From Aquibacillus saliphilus (GTDB lineage: Bacteria > Bacillota > Bacilli > Bacillales > Amphibacillaceae), in the NCBI RefSeq assembly GCF_020404745.1, contig NZ_JAIZAP010000017.1:47779-111778 (forward strand): a DNA stretch of 64,000 bases, in the 5' to 3' direction. A program made the translations under genes and the position numbers. The notes beneath the pieces are model-generated. The model saw only the letters and a list, made by a program, of their open reading frames with translations. It did not search any database and was not told the DNA's origin. Positions 36,510-44,451 of this stretch are shown here, one piece after another; within the stretch, counting starts at the first letter, position 1; every line of letters begins with the position of its first letter.

Positions 36510-37763
36510 ATGCTTACAAGTCCTGGGCTATCTAAGAAAACAGAAACAAATATAAAGCTTCCTCTTTCGTTTATTCTATTCGGCTTGGGAGCATTTGTAT
36601 TATCGCAATTTATCTTTTTTATTCATAGCGATGCGTTAACTAATGGCATATTTCGACTACCTGAACTATTAATGGGAGCTCACTTTCTCCTCTTAGGCTG
36701 GATTGTAATGGTCATCATGGGTGCGATGTACCAATTAGTACCTGTTGCTTTTTTAACACCTATTTGGAGTGAAAAACTAGGCTTCATACAGCTATTTATT
36801 ACTGGATTCGGTATCATTATTTTTTCACTGTTGCTTGGTATGAATCTAAATTTGGCAGTTTACGGTGCTATTTTTGTGATTGTTGGCATTCTATTATTTC
36901 TTTTCCAAATGTTAATGACTTTAAGATCTCAACAACAAAAAAATATAATGACATTATTCGTCTCTACAGCGTTGGTATGCTTTTTGATCACTATAGTGCT
37001 TGGCTTCATATTAGCATGGACAATTGCCTTTGGAGCGACTCTTAATTATACAGCTACCCTCCAATCACATATCTTGTTGGGCGTTGCTGGCTGGTTTACA
37101 TTACTAATTTTTGGGTTTTCTTACAAAATGGTACCCATGTTTAGCCTATCACACGGATTTTTGATGAAATGGGCAAAATTAGCTTTTATTTTTTATACAC
37201 TAGGATTACTTGGATTGATACTTTCCTTTTGGTTTAAACTGTCCATTCTGCTACCTATCAGTTGGGTAATCTTATGGTTTGGCTTTACTTTTTTCGCTTT
37301 AGATATAAAGGAAATTATTATGAAAAGAATGAAGCGAAAATTAGACCGCCCTTTCACATTCTCACTTCTTGCTATTGGATTTGGCTGGATTATTCATAGC
37401 CTCGCAGCTATTTTAAGTATATTTTCGATTAATAACCAAGGTTTGTGGAGCTGGCTAATTTTTTTATACATTATCTGTTGGATTATGTTCAGTATATTAG
37501 GCTATTTATATAAAATTGTTCCTTTCCTATGGTGGACATACAAATATTCTAGCAAGGTAGGAAAATCAAATGTTCCACTGCTTAAAGACTTAATCAATGA
37601 GAAATTAGGCACCGTTATCTTTGTTCTATTTACAATAGGAATCATCGGACTTTCAATTTCTGGGCTCCTGAACGCAAGTTATGGTGTTCAACTATTTCAG
37701 GGATTGATGCTAACTACGTCAATACTGTACGGATTATCGATAGTAAATGTTTTAAGAAAATAA
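36510..37763 (+). CDS. Polytopic membrane protein with conserved histidines (NnrS / haem-copper-oxidase subunit I-like)
   Basis: 417 aa with about 12 hydrophobic segments. Possible haem or metal ligands are seen in GAHFLLLGWIVMVIMGAMYQLVPV, LQSHILLGVAGWFTLLIFGFSYKMVPMF, LSHG and GWIIHSLAAI. This arrangement recalls NnrS and short haem-copper oxidase-like proteins of denitrification clusters. The canonical HCO copper-site histidine pair is not obvious. The ATG at 36510 has GGTGAT at the right distance; an ATG at 36495 overlaps the upstream gene. It is coupled to the two DUF2249 genes and under the Fnr/Fur promoter. Transport or haem/NO chemistry is inference. Confidence 0.7.
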   Translation: MLTSPGLSKKTETNIKLPLSFILFGLGAFVLSQFIFFIHSDALTNGIFRLPELLMGAHFLLLGWIVMVIMGAMYQLVPVAFLTPIWSEKLGFIQLFITGFGIIIFSLLLGMNLNLAVYGAIFVIVGILLFLFQMLMTLRSQQQKNIMTLFVSTALVCFLITIVLGFILAWTIAFGATLNYTATLQSHILLGVAGWFTLLIFGFSYKMVPMFSLSHGFLMKWAKLAFIFYTLGLLGLILSFWFKLSILLPISWVILWFGFTFFALDIKEIIMKRMKRKLDRPFTFSLLAIGFGWIIHSLAAILSIFSINNQGLWSWLIFLYIICWIMFSILGYLYKIVPFLWWTYKYSSKVGKSNVPLLKDLINEKLGTVIFVLFTIGIIGLSISGLLNASYGVQLFQGLMLTTSILYGLSIVNVLRK

Positions 37764-37830
37764 AGTTTCACTAATAATTTTCATGCAGTGTTTTTTTATT
37801 TTTTAAAAATTGGAAAAGGAGTTTTTAAAA

Positions 37831-38130
37831 ATGAACTTGTTTGAACAGGTAAAAGAGGCTCTTTATGAGGTTATCGATCCTGAACTAGGAATTAATATCG
37901 TTGACCTTGGGCTTATTTATAACATTGAGGTAACTGAGGAAAGTGATGTTGTTGTGAATATGACGCTAACCACGCCAGGTTGTCCACTTCACGATAGCAT
38001 TGTAGGTGGCGTTGAGAGTGCAATTTATTTTATAGACGGTGTTAATAAAGTAGATGTCAAACTCGTTTGGCAACCAGCATGGACTCCTGATCATATGAGT
38101 GATAAAGCAAAAAAAATGCTTATGTACTAA
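37831..38130 (+). CDS. MIP18/DUF59 family protein (metal-sulfur cluster assembly factor type)
   Basis: 99 aa. The DUF59 core is clear: VIDPELGINIVDLGLIYNIEV, then TTPGCPLHDSI with the conserved cysteine, and WQPAWTPDHMSDKAK. PaaD/SufT/MIP18 proteins help mature Fe-S or other metal centres. The ATG at 37831 has AAAGGAG at 9 nt. It lies 67 bp behind the membrane gene on the same strand, so it may belong to the same operon. A paralogue lies convergently at 38299. Confidence 0.87.
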   Translation: MNLFEQVKEALYEVIDPELGINIVDLGLIYNIEVTEESDVVVNMTLTTPGCPLHDSIVGGVESAIYFIDGVNKVDVKLVWQPAWTPDHMSDKAKKMLMY

Positions 38131-38138
38131 CGAAATTA

Positions 38139-38168
38139 AGTAGAGGTGAAGTCCCCTCTACTTTTTTT
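38139..38168 (+). terminator. Terminator after the DUF59 gene
   Basis: AGTAGAGG pairs with CCTCTACT around TGAAGTCC, followed by seven T. Confidence 0.85.
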
Positions 38169-38177
38169 AAAGAACAA

Positions 38178-38260
38178 AAGCGTAGACGCCGGAGCTGGAC
38201 GTGGCTAATTTAATAATCCATGATCCACAGCAGTCCATTTTATAATTTCCTAGACAAAAA
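38178..38260. repeat. Intergenic repeat copy B
   Basis: TAGACGCCGGAGCTGGACGT, then GGCTAA, TCCACAG, TCCATTTTAT and ATTTCC in order. The same blocks occur at 49105-49180 and, more loosely, at 10568-10645. It lies between the two convergent DUF59 genes. Confidence 0.6.
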
Positions 38261-38289
38261 ATAAAACCCTTGCTTCTACAGCAAGGGAT
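38258..38289 (-). terminator. Terminator of the yitW-like gene
   Basis: Read leftwards, CCCTTGCT and AGCAAGGG form an 8-bp stem followed by TTTTATTTTTTG. Confidence 0.8.
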
Positions 38290-38298
38290 GTAAACGGA

Positions 38299-38610
38299 TC
38301 AATCTGGAATTCCAAGTGCGATTTTAGCATAGCGAGACATGCGATCTTTGGTCCAAGGTGGACTCCAAACTATGTTAACAAGTGTATCTTTAACTTCAGG
38401 AAGGTCTTCCAACACACCTTTAACATCTGATTCAATATGAGCAGCTAATGGACATCCCATTGCTGTTAATGTCATTGTGACAGTAGCAAGTCCTTCATCA
38501 TTCAATTCAACACCATATACTAGACCAAGATTCACTATATCTATACCTAGCTCTGGATCGATAACATTCTCCAAAGCACCCATTAAATTTTCTTGCAGAG
38601 CTTCTTCCAT
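38299..38610 (-). CDS. yitW: MIP18/DUF59 family protein (YitW-like)
   Basis: 103 aa with the DUF59 signature VIDPELGIDIVNLGLVYGVEL, TAMGCPLAAHI (conserved Cys) and WSPPWTKDRMSRYAK. Close in length and pattern to B. subtilis YitW. AAGGAGGGAAA ribosome binding site before the ATG at 38610. It sits next to yitV and near yitU as in B. subtilis. About half of its residues match the copy at 37831, so the two are paralogues. A possible Fnr half-palindrome (TGATTTGTATCA) stands 33 bp from a TATAAT upstream. Confidence 0.87.
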   Translation of the reverse strand: MEEALQENLMGALENVIDPELGIDIVNLGLVYGVELNDEGLATVTMTLTAMGCPLAAHIESDVKGVLEDLPEVKDTLVNIVWSPPWTKDRMSRYAKIALGIPD

Positions 38611-38640
38611 TAATTTTCCCTCCTTCAATTACTTATTCTT

Positions 38641-38684
38641 ATTATAAACATAAACAGTAAAAAATTTAAATGATTTGTATCACT
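38641..38684 (-). promoter_or_regulatory. Possible promoter of yitW with Fnr-like site
   Basis: Read leftwards, TATAAT (complement at 38641-38646) lies 33 bp from the centre of AATGATTTGTATCACT (38669-38684), which matches TGTGA-N6-TCACA only at the inner positions. Suggestive only. Confidence 0.35.
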
Positions 38685-39442
38685 TACAATTGCATTTCTA
38701 ACCAGTCGACTGTTTCTAGGGTAGCAAAACGGCTTACTTTGTGACCACGTCCAACTTCTTTTAAAAATCGTATACTTTCCGGATTTTTATAATAATTAAT
38801 AGCTTGCTGATAGAAATCATAAGAATGACTAAAAGGTACAACGGAATCATTTTCACCATGCCAGAAAAATAGTGGTCTTCCATTTAGTTTATTGAGTTGC
38901 TTAGACAAATCTATTTTAGACAAAGAATCATAAATGGAATCTATTTCTTGATCAGACATATTTATGCTATCATTTGTTTGTTTCATTTTATCAACTAGTT
39001 CTTTAGCGTATTCTGTAATTTTAGGTGACCCCATCAAAATTGCGGCAGCCTTTATCCAATCGTACTGAGTGAGTGCTGCGGCTGTAGTAATTCCACCCAT
39101 ACTTGTTCCTGCCACACCGAATCGTTGATCAAGTAATAGGTTTCTACTATCTAATTGATCTTTAATAATTTGCAAATCGATTAAATTTTGTTCAATAATA
39201 GTAAAAAATTCTTTATCCTTATTTTTATTATCATTTGTCCGTTCACCGTGTAACATACAATCTGGTAATACAATTCGATATCCTCTTTCTGCCATCAAAA
39301 AAGCTAGTGGTAAATTATGTTCTTTCGCACTCGTGTATCCGTGTAGATACGTAAGAACTGGTAAGGCTTTTTCCTTTTTGTCGTCCTGTACAATTACTAA
39401 GACTGGTATATTTTTCCAATACTCTTTGTATATTCCTATCAT
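38684..39442 (-). CDS. yitV: Alpha/beta hydrolase (YitV-like)
   Basis: 252 aa serine-hydrolase fold of the dienelactone-hydrolase/prolyl-oligopeptidase type. The nucleophile elbow is GTSMGG, the oxyanion-side motif LHGYTSAKE, and the catalytic Asp and His are likely in HGENDSVVP and GRGHKVSRF. The ATG at 39442 follows AAAGGA at 9 nt; an ATG seven codons earlier has no ribosome binding site. It belongs to the yitU-yitV-yitW neighbourhood of B. subtilis. The substrate is unknown. Confidence 0.85.
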   Translation of the reverse strand: MIGIYKEYWKNIPVLVIVQDDKKEKALPVLTYLHGYTSAKEHNLPLAFLMAERGYRIVLPDCMLHGERTNDNKNKDKEFFTIIEQNLIDLQIIKDQLDSRNLLLDQRFGVAGTSMGGITTAAALTQYDWIKAAAILMGSPKITEYAKELVDKMKQTNDSINMSDQEIDSIYDSLSKIDLSKQLNKLNGRPLFFWHGENDSVVPFSHSYDFYQQAINYYKNPESIRFLKEVGRGHKVSRFATLETVDWLEMQL

Positions 39443-39627
39443 TGTTATAATTCCTTTCATCATATAATAATGCTTATAAGCTTATCATAGTAGTTTATAG
39501 AAAAATGCACAAATTAAATCCATTAATTTCCATAAAAATCTCACTAATTAAAATTATGAAAAATACAAATTCTTTACAGATTAATAATTCCCCTTTAAAC
39601 TATACTTATTATAAGAGGTGATTTCAC

Positions 39628-40458
39628 ATGAAAAACAGGCATTTAATCGCATTAGACCTTGATGGAACTCTTTTAACCGATGATAAAGTAATTAGCGATC
39701 GGACAAAGCGAACTGTGTTAAAGGCAAAAGAAGAAGGACATATCGTTGTAATAGCTACTGGAAGACCACACCGTGCAAGTATTGATTATTATCACCAACT
39801 CGGATTAGATACTCCTATGGTTAACTTCAATGGTGCTCTAATCCATCATCCAACAGACAAAAAATGGGATGCACTTCATAGTCCACTAGCAAACCGTACA
39901 GCTAAAAAAATAATTCAAACCTGCTATGAGTTAGAAGTCAGAAATATATTAGCTGAAGTTGAGGACGAAATTTACTTGGATCGCTATGACGAGAAATTAA
40001 TTGATTTATTCCAAGCACCAAATCAAGAAAGCACAATCACAATTGGAAGTCTGAAAAATGAACTCCATCACGATCCTACTTCACTACTTATTCAGCCACG
40101 CGAAGACCATATCAAGCAATTACGACAAAGCTTAGATGATGAGCACGCTTCTGTGATTGAACACCGTAAATGGGGTGCTCCCCTGAATGTAATTGAAATT
40201 GTTCGTAAGGGAATGAATAAAGCTGTAGGCTTAAAACGAATTGCTCATTATTATCAAATTTCACAAGAAAATATAATTGCATTTGGAGACGAAGATAATG
40301 ATTTAGAAATGATTGAATTTGCCGGGGTTGGTGTCGCTATGGGAAATGGAATTGATGAATTAAAAACGTTAGCAAAACATGTAGTGAACACCAATGAACA
40401 AGACGGTATAGGATTATTTCTTGAAGAATACTTAAAACTAAATATAAAAGCAATTTAA
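39628..40458 (+). CDS. yitU: Cof-type HAD-superfamily phosphatase (YitU-like)
   Basis: 276 aa. Motif I is ALDLDGTLL (residues 8-16), motif II VIATGRP, motif III the Lys in RKGMNKAVGLK, and motif IV FGDEDNDLEMIEFAG. A C2B cap lies between. Related enzymes dephosphorylate sugar phosphates or flavin intermediates; in B. subtilis YitU has FMN/5-amino-6-ribitylamino-uracil-phosphate phosphatase activity by family assignment. AGAGGTGAT ribosome binding site. Divergent from yitV. Confidence 0.9.
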   Translation: MKNRHLIALDLDGTLLTDDKVISDRTKRTVLKAKEEGHIVVIATGRPHRASIDYYHQLGLDTPMVNFNGALIHHPTDKKWDALHSPLANRTAKKIIQTCYELEVRNILAEVEDEIYLDRYDEKLIDLFQAPNQESTITIGSLKNELHHDPTSLLIQPREDHIKQLRQSLDDEHASVIEHRKWGAPLNVIEIVRKGMNKAVGLKRIAHYYQISQENIIAFGDEDNDLEMIEFAGVGVAMGNGIDELKTLAKHVVNTNEQDGIGLFLEEYLKLNIKAI

Positions 40459-40507
40459 TTAAACTTCCATTTTTTTAATTCATATAATGAGTAAATCTAT
40501 CCATACT

Positions 40508-40548
40508 AAGCTTGAGCGCAAAAATCTGCGTTCAAGCTTTTTTTTAAA
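40508..40548 (+). terminator. Terminator after yitU
   Basis: AAGCTTGAGCGCA pairs with TGCGTTCAAGCTT (with a G-T pair), followed by a T-run. Confidence 0.88.
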
Positions 40549-40573
40549 GGACGGTCAATAGGGAGGGATTCTC

Positions 40574-40723
40574 GTGAGTAAGAAAAGCAAATCAAAACGC
40601 TTTACTCAACAAGGTGCAGATTCAGTAAAAAAACATGATGAACGCATTCCCTACCATGAACGTTTTACAGATGTAGAACGAAAAAAAGAAGAAGCTGACA
40701 ACCATACTGTGGGAGGTTTTTAA
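40574..40723 (+). CDS. Small basic/charged protein of 49 aa, unknown function
   Basis: A short gene starting at a GTG (40574) behind GGGAGGG. The product is very rich in Lys, Arg, Glu and His (VSKKSKSKRFTQQG..., HDERIPYHERFTDVERKKEE) and ends HTVGGF. No membrane segment. The stop is 3 bp before the start of the DUF3813 gene, whose ribosome binding site GGGAGG lies in its last codons, so the two are co-translated. The composition suggests a small spore or stress protein, but this is not shown. Confidence 0.65.
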   Translation: MSKKSKSKRFTQQGADSVKKHDERIPYHERFTDVERKKEEADNHTVGGF

Positions 40724-40726
40724 GCG

Positions 40727-40918
40727 ATGGCAAATAATTTATTCCAACAAGCTAGAAATGCTGTCAATCGTATGACTAATGGGCAAAACATTAATGAGCA
40801 AGATAAGGAAGCAGCTAGAAATGCTATCCAATCTGCTTATACAAATGCTACTCCACAAGAACAACAAGAACTTCAACAATTAGAGCAGCAGCTTGAGCAA
40901 CAAAACGAACTAAAATAA
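40727..40918 (+). CDS. DUF3813 family small protein
   Basis: 63 aa: MANNLFQQARNAVNRM, then an acidic/Gln-rich helical part with AARNAIQSAYTNATPQEQQELQQLEQ. This is the pattern of DUF3813 proteins of Bacillaceae, whose function is unknown. GGGAGG ribosome binding site. Co-transcribed with the 49-aa gene and closed by a terminator. Confidence 0.75.
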   Translation: MANNLFQQARNAVNRMTNGQNINEQDKEAARNAIQSAYTNATPQEQQELQQLEQQLEQQNELK

Positions 40919-40930
40919 CCTCTGCATGAT

Positions 40931-40962
40931 AAATACCCCATCTTTTTGGTGGGGTATTTTCA
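40931..40962 (+). terminator. Terminator after the DUF3813 gene
   Basis: AAATACCCCA pairs with TGGGGTATTT around a short loop, followed by TCATCTTTTTTT. Confidence 0.85.
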
Positions 40963-41014
40963 TCTTTTTTTCCTGAAATTAATTAGAACACACCGAAAAA
41001 CAATAAAATTATCA

Positions 41015-41440
41015 TTAAGATATTCTACATATACTTTTCTTTAAAATAATAGCGTATAGAATATGACCAATAATCCAGTACAATATAGCCTGAAAATCAA
41101 AAAGATTGGGAGTTTCCTTAACAGAAACCAGTGTCAAAGGGATATACGAAAGGCAAGCAATACTAGTCAATACAAAAACGACTGCAAAGTAGAATGAATT
41201 AGTGGGATTCGGTTGTGTATGCAACAATAAGACAATAATCATCGTTATTCCCCAGGAAATAACAATATGAAAAAACCATTCGATCATTAAAGGTAAAGAA
41301 TCATTTCCAATAATCGGAATGAAATCTACATTTAACAATAATGTATAAACTTTTTTACCAGTTAGTTCTTCCATAAACCAGAGGAAGATTCCTAGCCCTA
41401 GGGCCGATAGAGTTCCAGGGACAATAACGTGTTTAATCAA
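41015..41440 (-). CDS. Membrane protein with four predicted helices, unknown function
   Basis: 141 aa. Hydrophobic segments at about residues 5-25, 53-74, 82-103 and 113-135, with charged MEELTGKK and KKSICRIS ends. No family is recognised. The start is a TTG at 41440 preceded by GGGGGTG. It is a single gene facing leftwards between the DUF3813 and Nfu_N genes. Confidence 0.6.
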   Translation of the reverse strand: MIKHVIVPGTLSALGLGIFLWFMEELTGKKVYTLLLNVDFIPIIGNDSLPLMIEWFFHIVISWGITMIIVLLLHTQPNPTNSFYFAVVFVLTSIACLSYIPLTLVSVKETPNLFDFQAILYWIIGHILYAIILKKSICRIS

Positions 41441-41603
41441 CTTTCACACCCCCTCATACGTTTATGGAATTAATTTCATCTATTATAACCGATAGCCAAC
41501 AACAGTCACTATTATTTACTCTGTTCTTAAGTGAGTTGCTTTTTAATTTTATCTTTTTCTGCTATTATTAACATATTATAAGGATAATTAGGAGGAACTA
41601 TTG

Positions 41604-41867
41604 ATGAGCGTTCGCGTTGAAGAAACACCAAATCCAAATGCATTGAAATTCACTACTGACTCTATGATTTTCGAGGGTAATAATAGTATTTCTGTTATGC
41701 CTGGTCAAACTAGTGAACACAAAATATTAAATGATTTAATGAATATTGACGGAGTAGATAATGTTTTTGGTTTTCAAAATTTCATTACGATCAACAAAAA
41801 ATTTGATGCTGAATGGGAAACATTAACTCAAGTTGTAGAAGAAATAATTAGTAATTACGGTTACTAA
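41604..41867 (+). CDS. Nfu N-terminal domain protein (NifU_N, Fe-S scaffold-like)
   Basis: 87 aa. VRVEETPNPNALKFTTD is the hallmark start of Nfu_N/NifU_N domains; the rest (MPGQTSEHKILNDLMNIDGVDNVFGFQNFITINKK) completes one such domain. The C-terminal CxxC NifU domain of full scaffolds is absent, so it cannot hold a cluster by that motif alone. The ATG at 41604 has GGAGG at 8 nt; the TTG just before it is less likely. Confidence 0.85.
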   Translation: MSVRVEETPNPNALKFTTDSMIFEGNNSISVMPGQTSEHKILNDLMNIDGVDNVFGFQNFITINKKFDAEWETLTQVVEEIISNYGY

Positions 41868-41878
41868 ATTCAAGCAAT

Positions 41879-41921
41879 ACTAAAGGCTAGGGCATGCATG
41901 CCCTAGCCTTTAGTGTTTTTT
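41879..41921 (+). terminator. Perfect 36-bp palindromic terminator
   Basis: ACTAAAGGCTAGGGCATG pairs fully with CATGCCCTAGCCTTTAGT, followed by GTTTTTT. No loop remains in DNA; the RNA would form an 16-17 bp stem. Confidence 0.9.
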
Positions 41922-42003
41922 AATAAAACACGGACTCCCTCTTCATTAAAATACTATTGTTCAATTATACATAATTGGTTGAAGAAAGCAGCAAAATGGT
42001 TAC

Positions 42004-42852
42004 TTAATCGTTCCTTCTAAACATTCCAAATACCCCAGCAGTTTGTATTATATTTGTAAATGCATTTGGATCTACCTCTTTAATAATTCTTTCAAGATCG
42101 TAGAGTTCATATCTAGTTATAACTAAAATCATCATGTTCTTATCAACCTTTGAATAGGCTCCTTTTGCTGGTAGGAGGGTAATTCCCCTTACCATTGTAC
42201 TGTGAATAGCTTCTTGTAGCTCATCAGCCTTTTTAGTAACAATCATTGCTGTGATTTTTTCATGTCTTGTATGAATTGTATCAATAACACGGGTAGTTAC
42301 ATATAAAGCAAGTAACGTATATAAAGCATTCTCTGGTTCATTGATAACACCAGCCAATACAATGATTACGCCGTTTATAAGCATTAAATAGCCACCAATT
42401 GGTTTATCTTTCAACCGCGACAGTACCATTGCAATAATATCTGAACCTCCAGTTGAAGCACCCCATTTCAAGGTGATACCAACACCAACGCCACCAATTA
42501 CGCCACCAAAAACTGCATTTAACATAATATCATTAGATAAGTGTAGAATTGGAAAAATTTCTAAGAAAAAAGTAGTAAATACCACGGAAATAAAACTATA
42601 AATGGTAAATCCTCTACCAACTTTTAACCAACCCAATATTGCCACTGGAATATTTAATACAAGTAAAATAAGACCTGTGCTAATTCCAGGAATATTAAGA
42701 ACATCTGTAAAAATGCTTGAAAGTAACTGTGCTATACCAGTAAAACCACTGGCATAAACATTTGCTCCAATTAGAAAGAAGTTCAATGCAATTGCATTAA
42801 GGACAGCTCCTATTACCACTATAAATATTCGTCTTGCTTCTACCAGAAACAT
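42004..42852 (-). CDS. yitT: YitT family membrane protein (DUF161 + DUF2179)
   Basis: 282 aa. Five to six hydrophobic segments form the YitT/DUF161 part (GAVLNAIALNFFLIGANVYASGFTGIAQLLSSIF, GGVIGGVGVGITLKWGASTGGSDIIAMVLSR). The C-terminal 80 residues are a soluble DUF2179 domain (ITAMIVTKKADELQEAIHSTMVRGITLLPAKGAYSK). AGGAGGTT ribosome binding site. The transported or sensed molecule is not known. Part of a scrambled yit gene set in this region. Confidence 0.9.
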   Translation of the reverse strand: MFLVEARRIFIVVIGAVLNAIALNFFLIGANVYASGFTGIAQLLSSIFTDVLNIPGISTGLILLVLNIPVAILGWLKVGRGFTIYSFISVVFTTFFLEIFPILHLSNDIMLNAVFGGVIGGVGVGITLKWGASTGGSDIIAMVLSRLKDKPIGGYLMLINGVIIVLAGVINEPENALYTLLALYVTTRVIDTIHTRHEKITAMIVTKKADELQEAIHSTMVRGITLLPAKGAYSKVDKNMMILVITRYELYDLERIIKEVDPNAFTNIIQTAGVFGMFRRND

Positions 42853-43133
42853 ACTAAAACCTCCTAATCCTCAGATGCTTCTTATTATTTATGTAAGATT
42901 AGCTATCTTCTGTTTACATACCCAACAATCGTACAGTATAATCCGCTATAATGTAAAGACTGACAAATTAACTTTTGACTATATGTTTCGATACGATTAA
43001 ACTTAAGTAGTAAATAAAACATCTTGCGCATTAATCTTTAATTAACTTTATTATTAACCTGTCTTTTATAAAATACCCTCGTACCATCTTTAATGAATGA
43101 ATCGAAAAAATTAATAACAATGGAGGTGGAGAA

Positions 43134-43994
43134 ATGACAGTGCAAATTATTACTGATTCAGCCTGTGATTTATCCGAAAATTATTATCACGATTATAATA
43201 TTGAAATGGCTTCTTTAACTGTACAGCTTGATAATAAAAATTATGAAGATGTCAAAACCATTTCTGCAAAAACAATTTATGATGCTATGAGAGAGGGGAA
43301 AGCACCGAAGACTTCCCAAGTATCACCACAGGCATTTAAAGAGGTCTTTGAAAAATTTGCTAAAAAAAATCAACCTTGTCTGTGTTTATCATTGTCTTCT
43401 GAACTGTCTGGCACTTATCAGTCTGCTAAGTTAGCTGAACAGGAATTGTTAGAGGAATATCCAGATTGGAATTTGAAAGTTATTGATACCAAATGCGCAT
43501 CGTTAGGTTTCGGTCTAGTCGTATTACGTGCCGCCCAACTAGCACAAGAGGGCGCAACTATCGATGAAATAGCCGAAGTCAGTACATACCAATCGGAGCA
43601 TATGGAGCACATATTTACAGTAGATGATTTGGAATATTTATATCGAGGTGGAAGAGTTAGTAAAACAGCAGCCTTTGTAGGTACTTTACTTAAAATTAAA
43701 CCACTTCTACATGTTGATGGTGGCAAATTAATTCCGCTAGAAAAGATTAGAGGTTCTAAAAAAGTATTGAAACGAATGATTGAATTAATGGAAGAGCGCG
43801 GACATGACTTAGCCAATCAGCCAATCGGAATTAGTCACGGTGACGACCTTGAAACAGCTACACAGTTGGCTGAAATGATTAAAGACCGCTTTAATACTGA
43901 AGATATTCATATTCAAATGGTTGGGTCATCCATCGGATCACACGCTGGTCCAGGTACAATTTCTTTATTTTTTCTAAATAGCTCTTATAAATAA
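43134..43994 (+). CDS. DegV family fatty-acid-binding protein
   Basis: 286 aa. DegV signatures: IITDSACDLSENYY, KTSQVSPQAF, CLSLSSELSGTYQSA, the DDLEYLYRGGRVSKTAAFVGTLLKIKPLL core and ISHGDD with the C-terminal GSSIGSHAGPGT. Proteins of this fold (FakB) present a fatty acid to the kinase FakA. No FakA gene adjoins it. TGGAGGTGG ribosome binding site; followed by a strong terminator. Confidence 0.93.
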   Translation: MTVQIITDSACDLSENYYHDYNIEMASLTVQLDNKNYEDVKTISAKTIYDAMREGKAPKTSQVSPQAFKEVFEKFAKKNQPCLCLSLSSELSGTYQSAKLAEQELLEEYPDWNLKVIDTKCASLGFGLVVLRAAQLAQEGATIDEIAEVSTYQSEHMEHIFTVDDLEYLYRGGRVSKTAAFVGTLLKIKPLLHVDGGKLIPLEKIRGSKKVLKRMIELMEERGHDLANQPIGISHGDDLETATQLAEMIKDRFNTEDIHIQMVGSSIGSHAGPGTISLFFLNSSYK

Positions 43995-44000
43995 TTGTTT

Positions 44001-44043
44001 AAGTAGTGATTATCTATCTGATTAGATAATCACTACTTTTTTT
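44001..44043 (+). terminator. Terminator after degV
   Basis: AAGTAGTGATTATCTA pairs perfectly with TAGATAATCACTACTT (16 bp), then a T-run. Confidence 0.92.
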
Positions 44044-44151
44044 ATTTAAATCTCTAATAGAAACTGTCATATTATAATATTTTCTATCATAAAAATAGTA
44101 TTACTAGATTGTTAAAAACAGTTTATTCATAAAGATATAAGGAGGTTAACG

Positions 44152-44340
44152 ATGGATTTAAAAAATCTTATTTCGTTATACACCTACGAGCGGAATCACG
44201 AACCAAATTCAATAGATCAACTTTTAGATTTCTGCCAACAAATCTATATTCGTGGAGAAATCGATATCTATCAGTATCGTATCTTCTTCCAACACTTGCA
44301 CAATGATGGTGCAATATCTTGTCACGAACAGATAACATAA
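44152..44340 (+). CDS. YppF-like small protein
   Basis: 62 aa, with HEPNSIDQLLDFCQQIYIRGEIDIYQYRIFFQHLHNDGA resembling the YppF family (NELLDF..YV+GEI...EYR). No membrane segment; mostly helical. AAGGAGGTT ribosome binding site. Single gene between degV and the SDR gene. Function unknown. Confidence 0.6.
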   Translation: MDLKNLISLYTYERNHEPNSIDQLLDFCQQIYIRGEIDIYQYRIFFQHLHNDGAISCHEQIT

Positions 44341-44451
44341 GCATCTTAGTAACGAAGTAAACAGCTTTAGGTGGCTACCTCTTTCGAATAATAATAACTC
44401 TTTTAAATGACAATACTAAAACGAACTGTACTAACTTAAGGAGGTTTTAGT

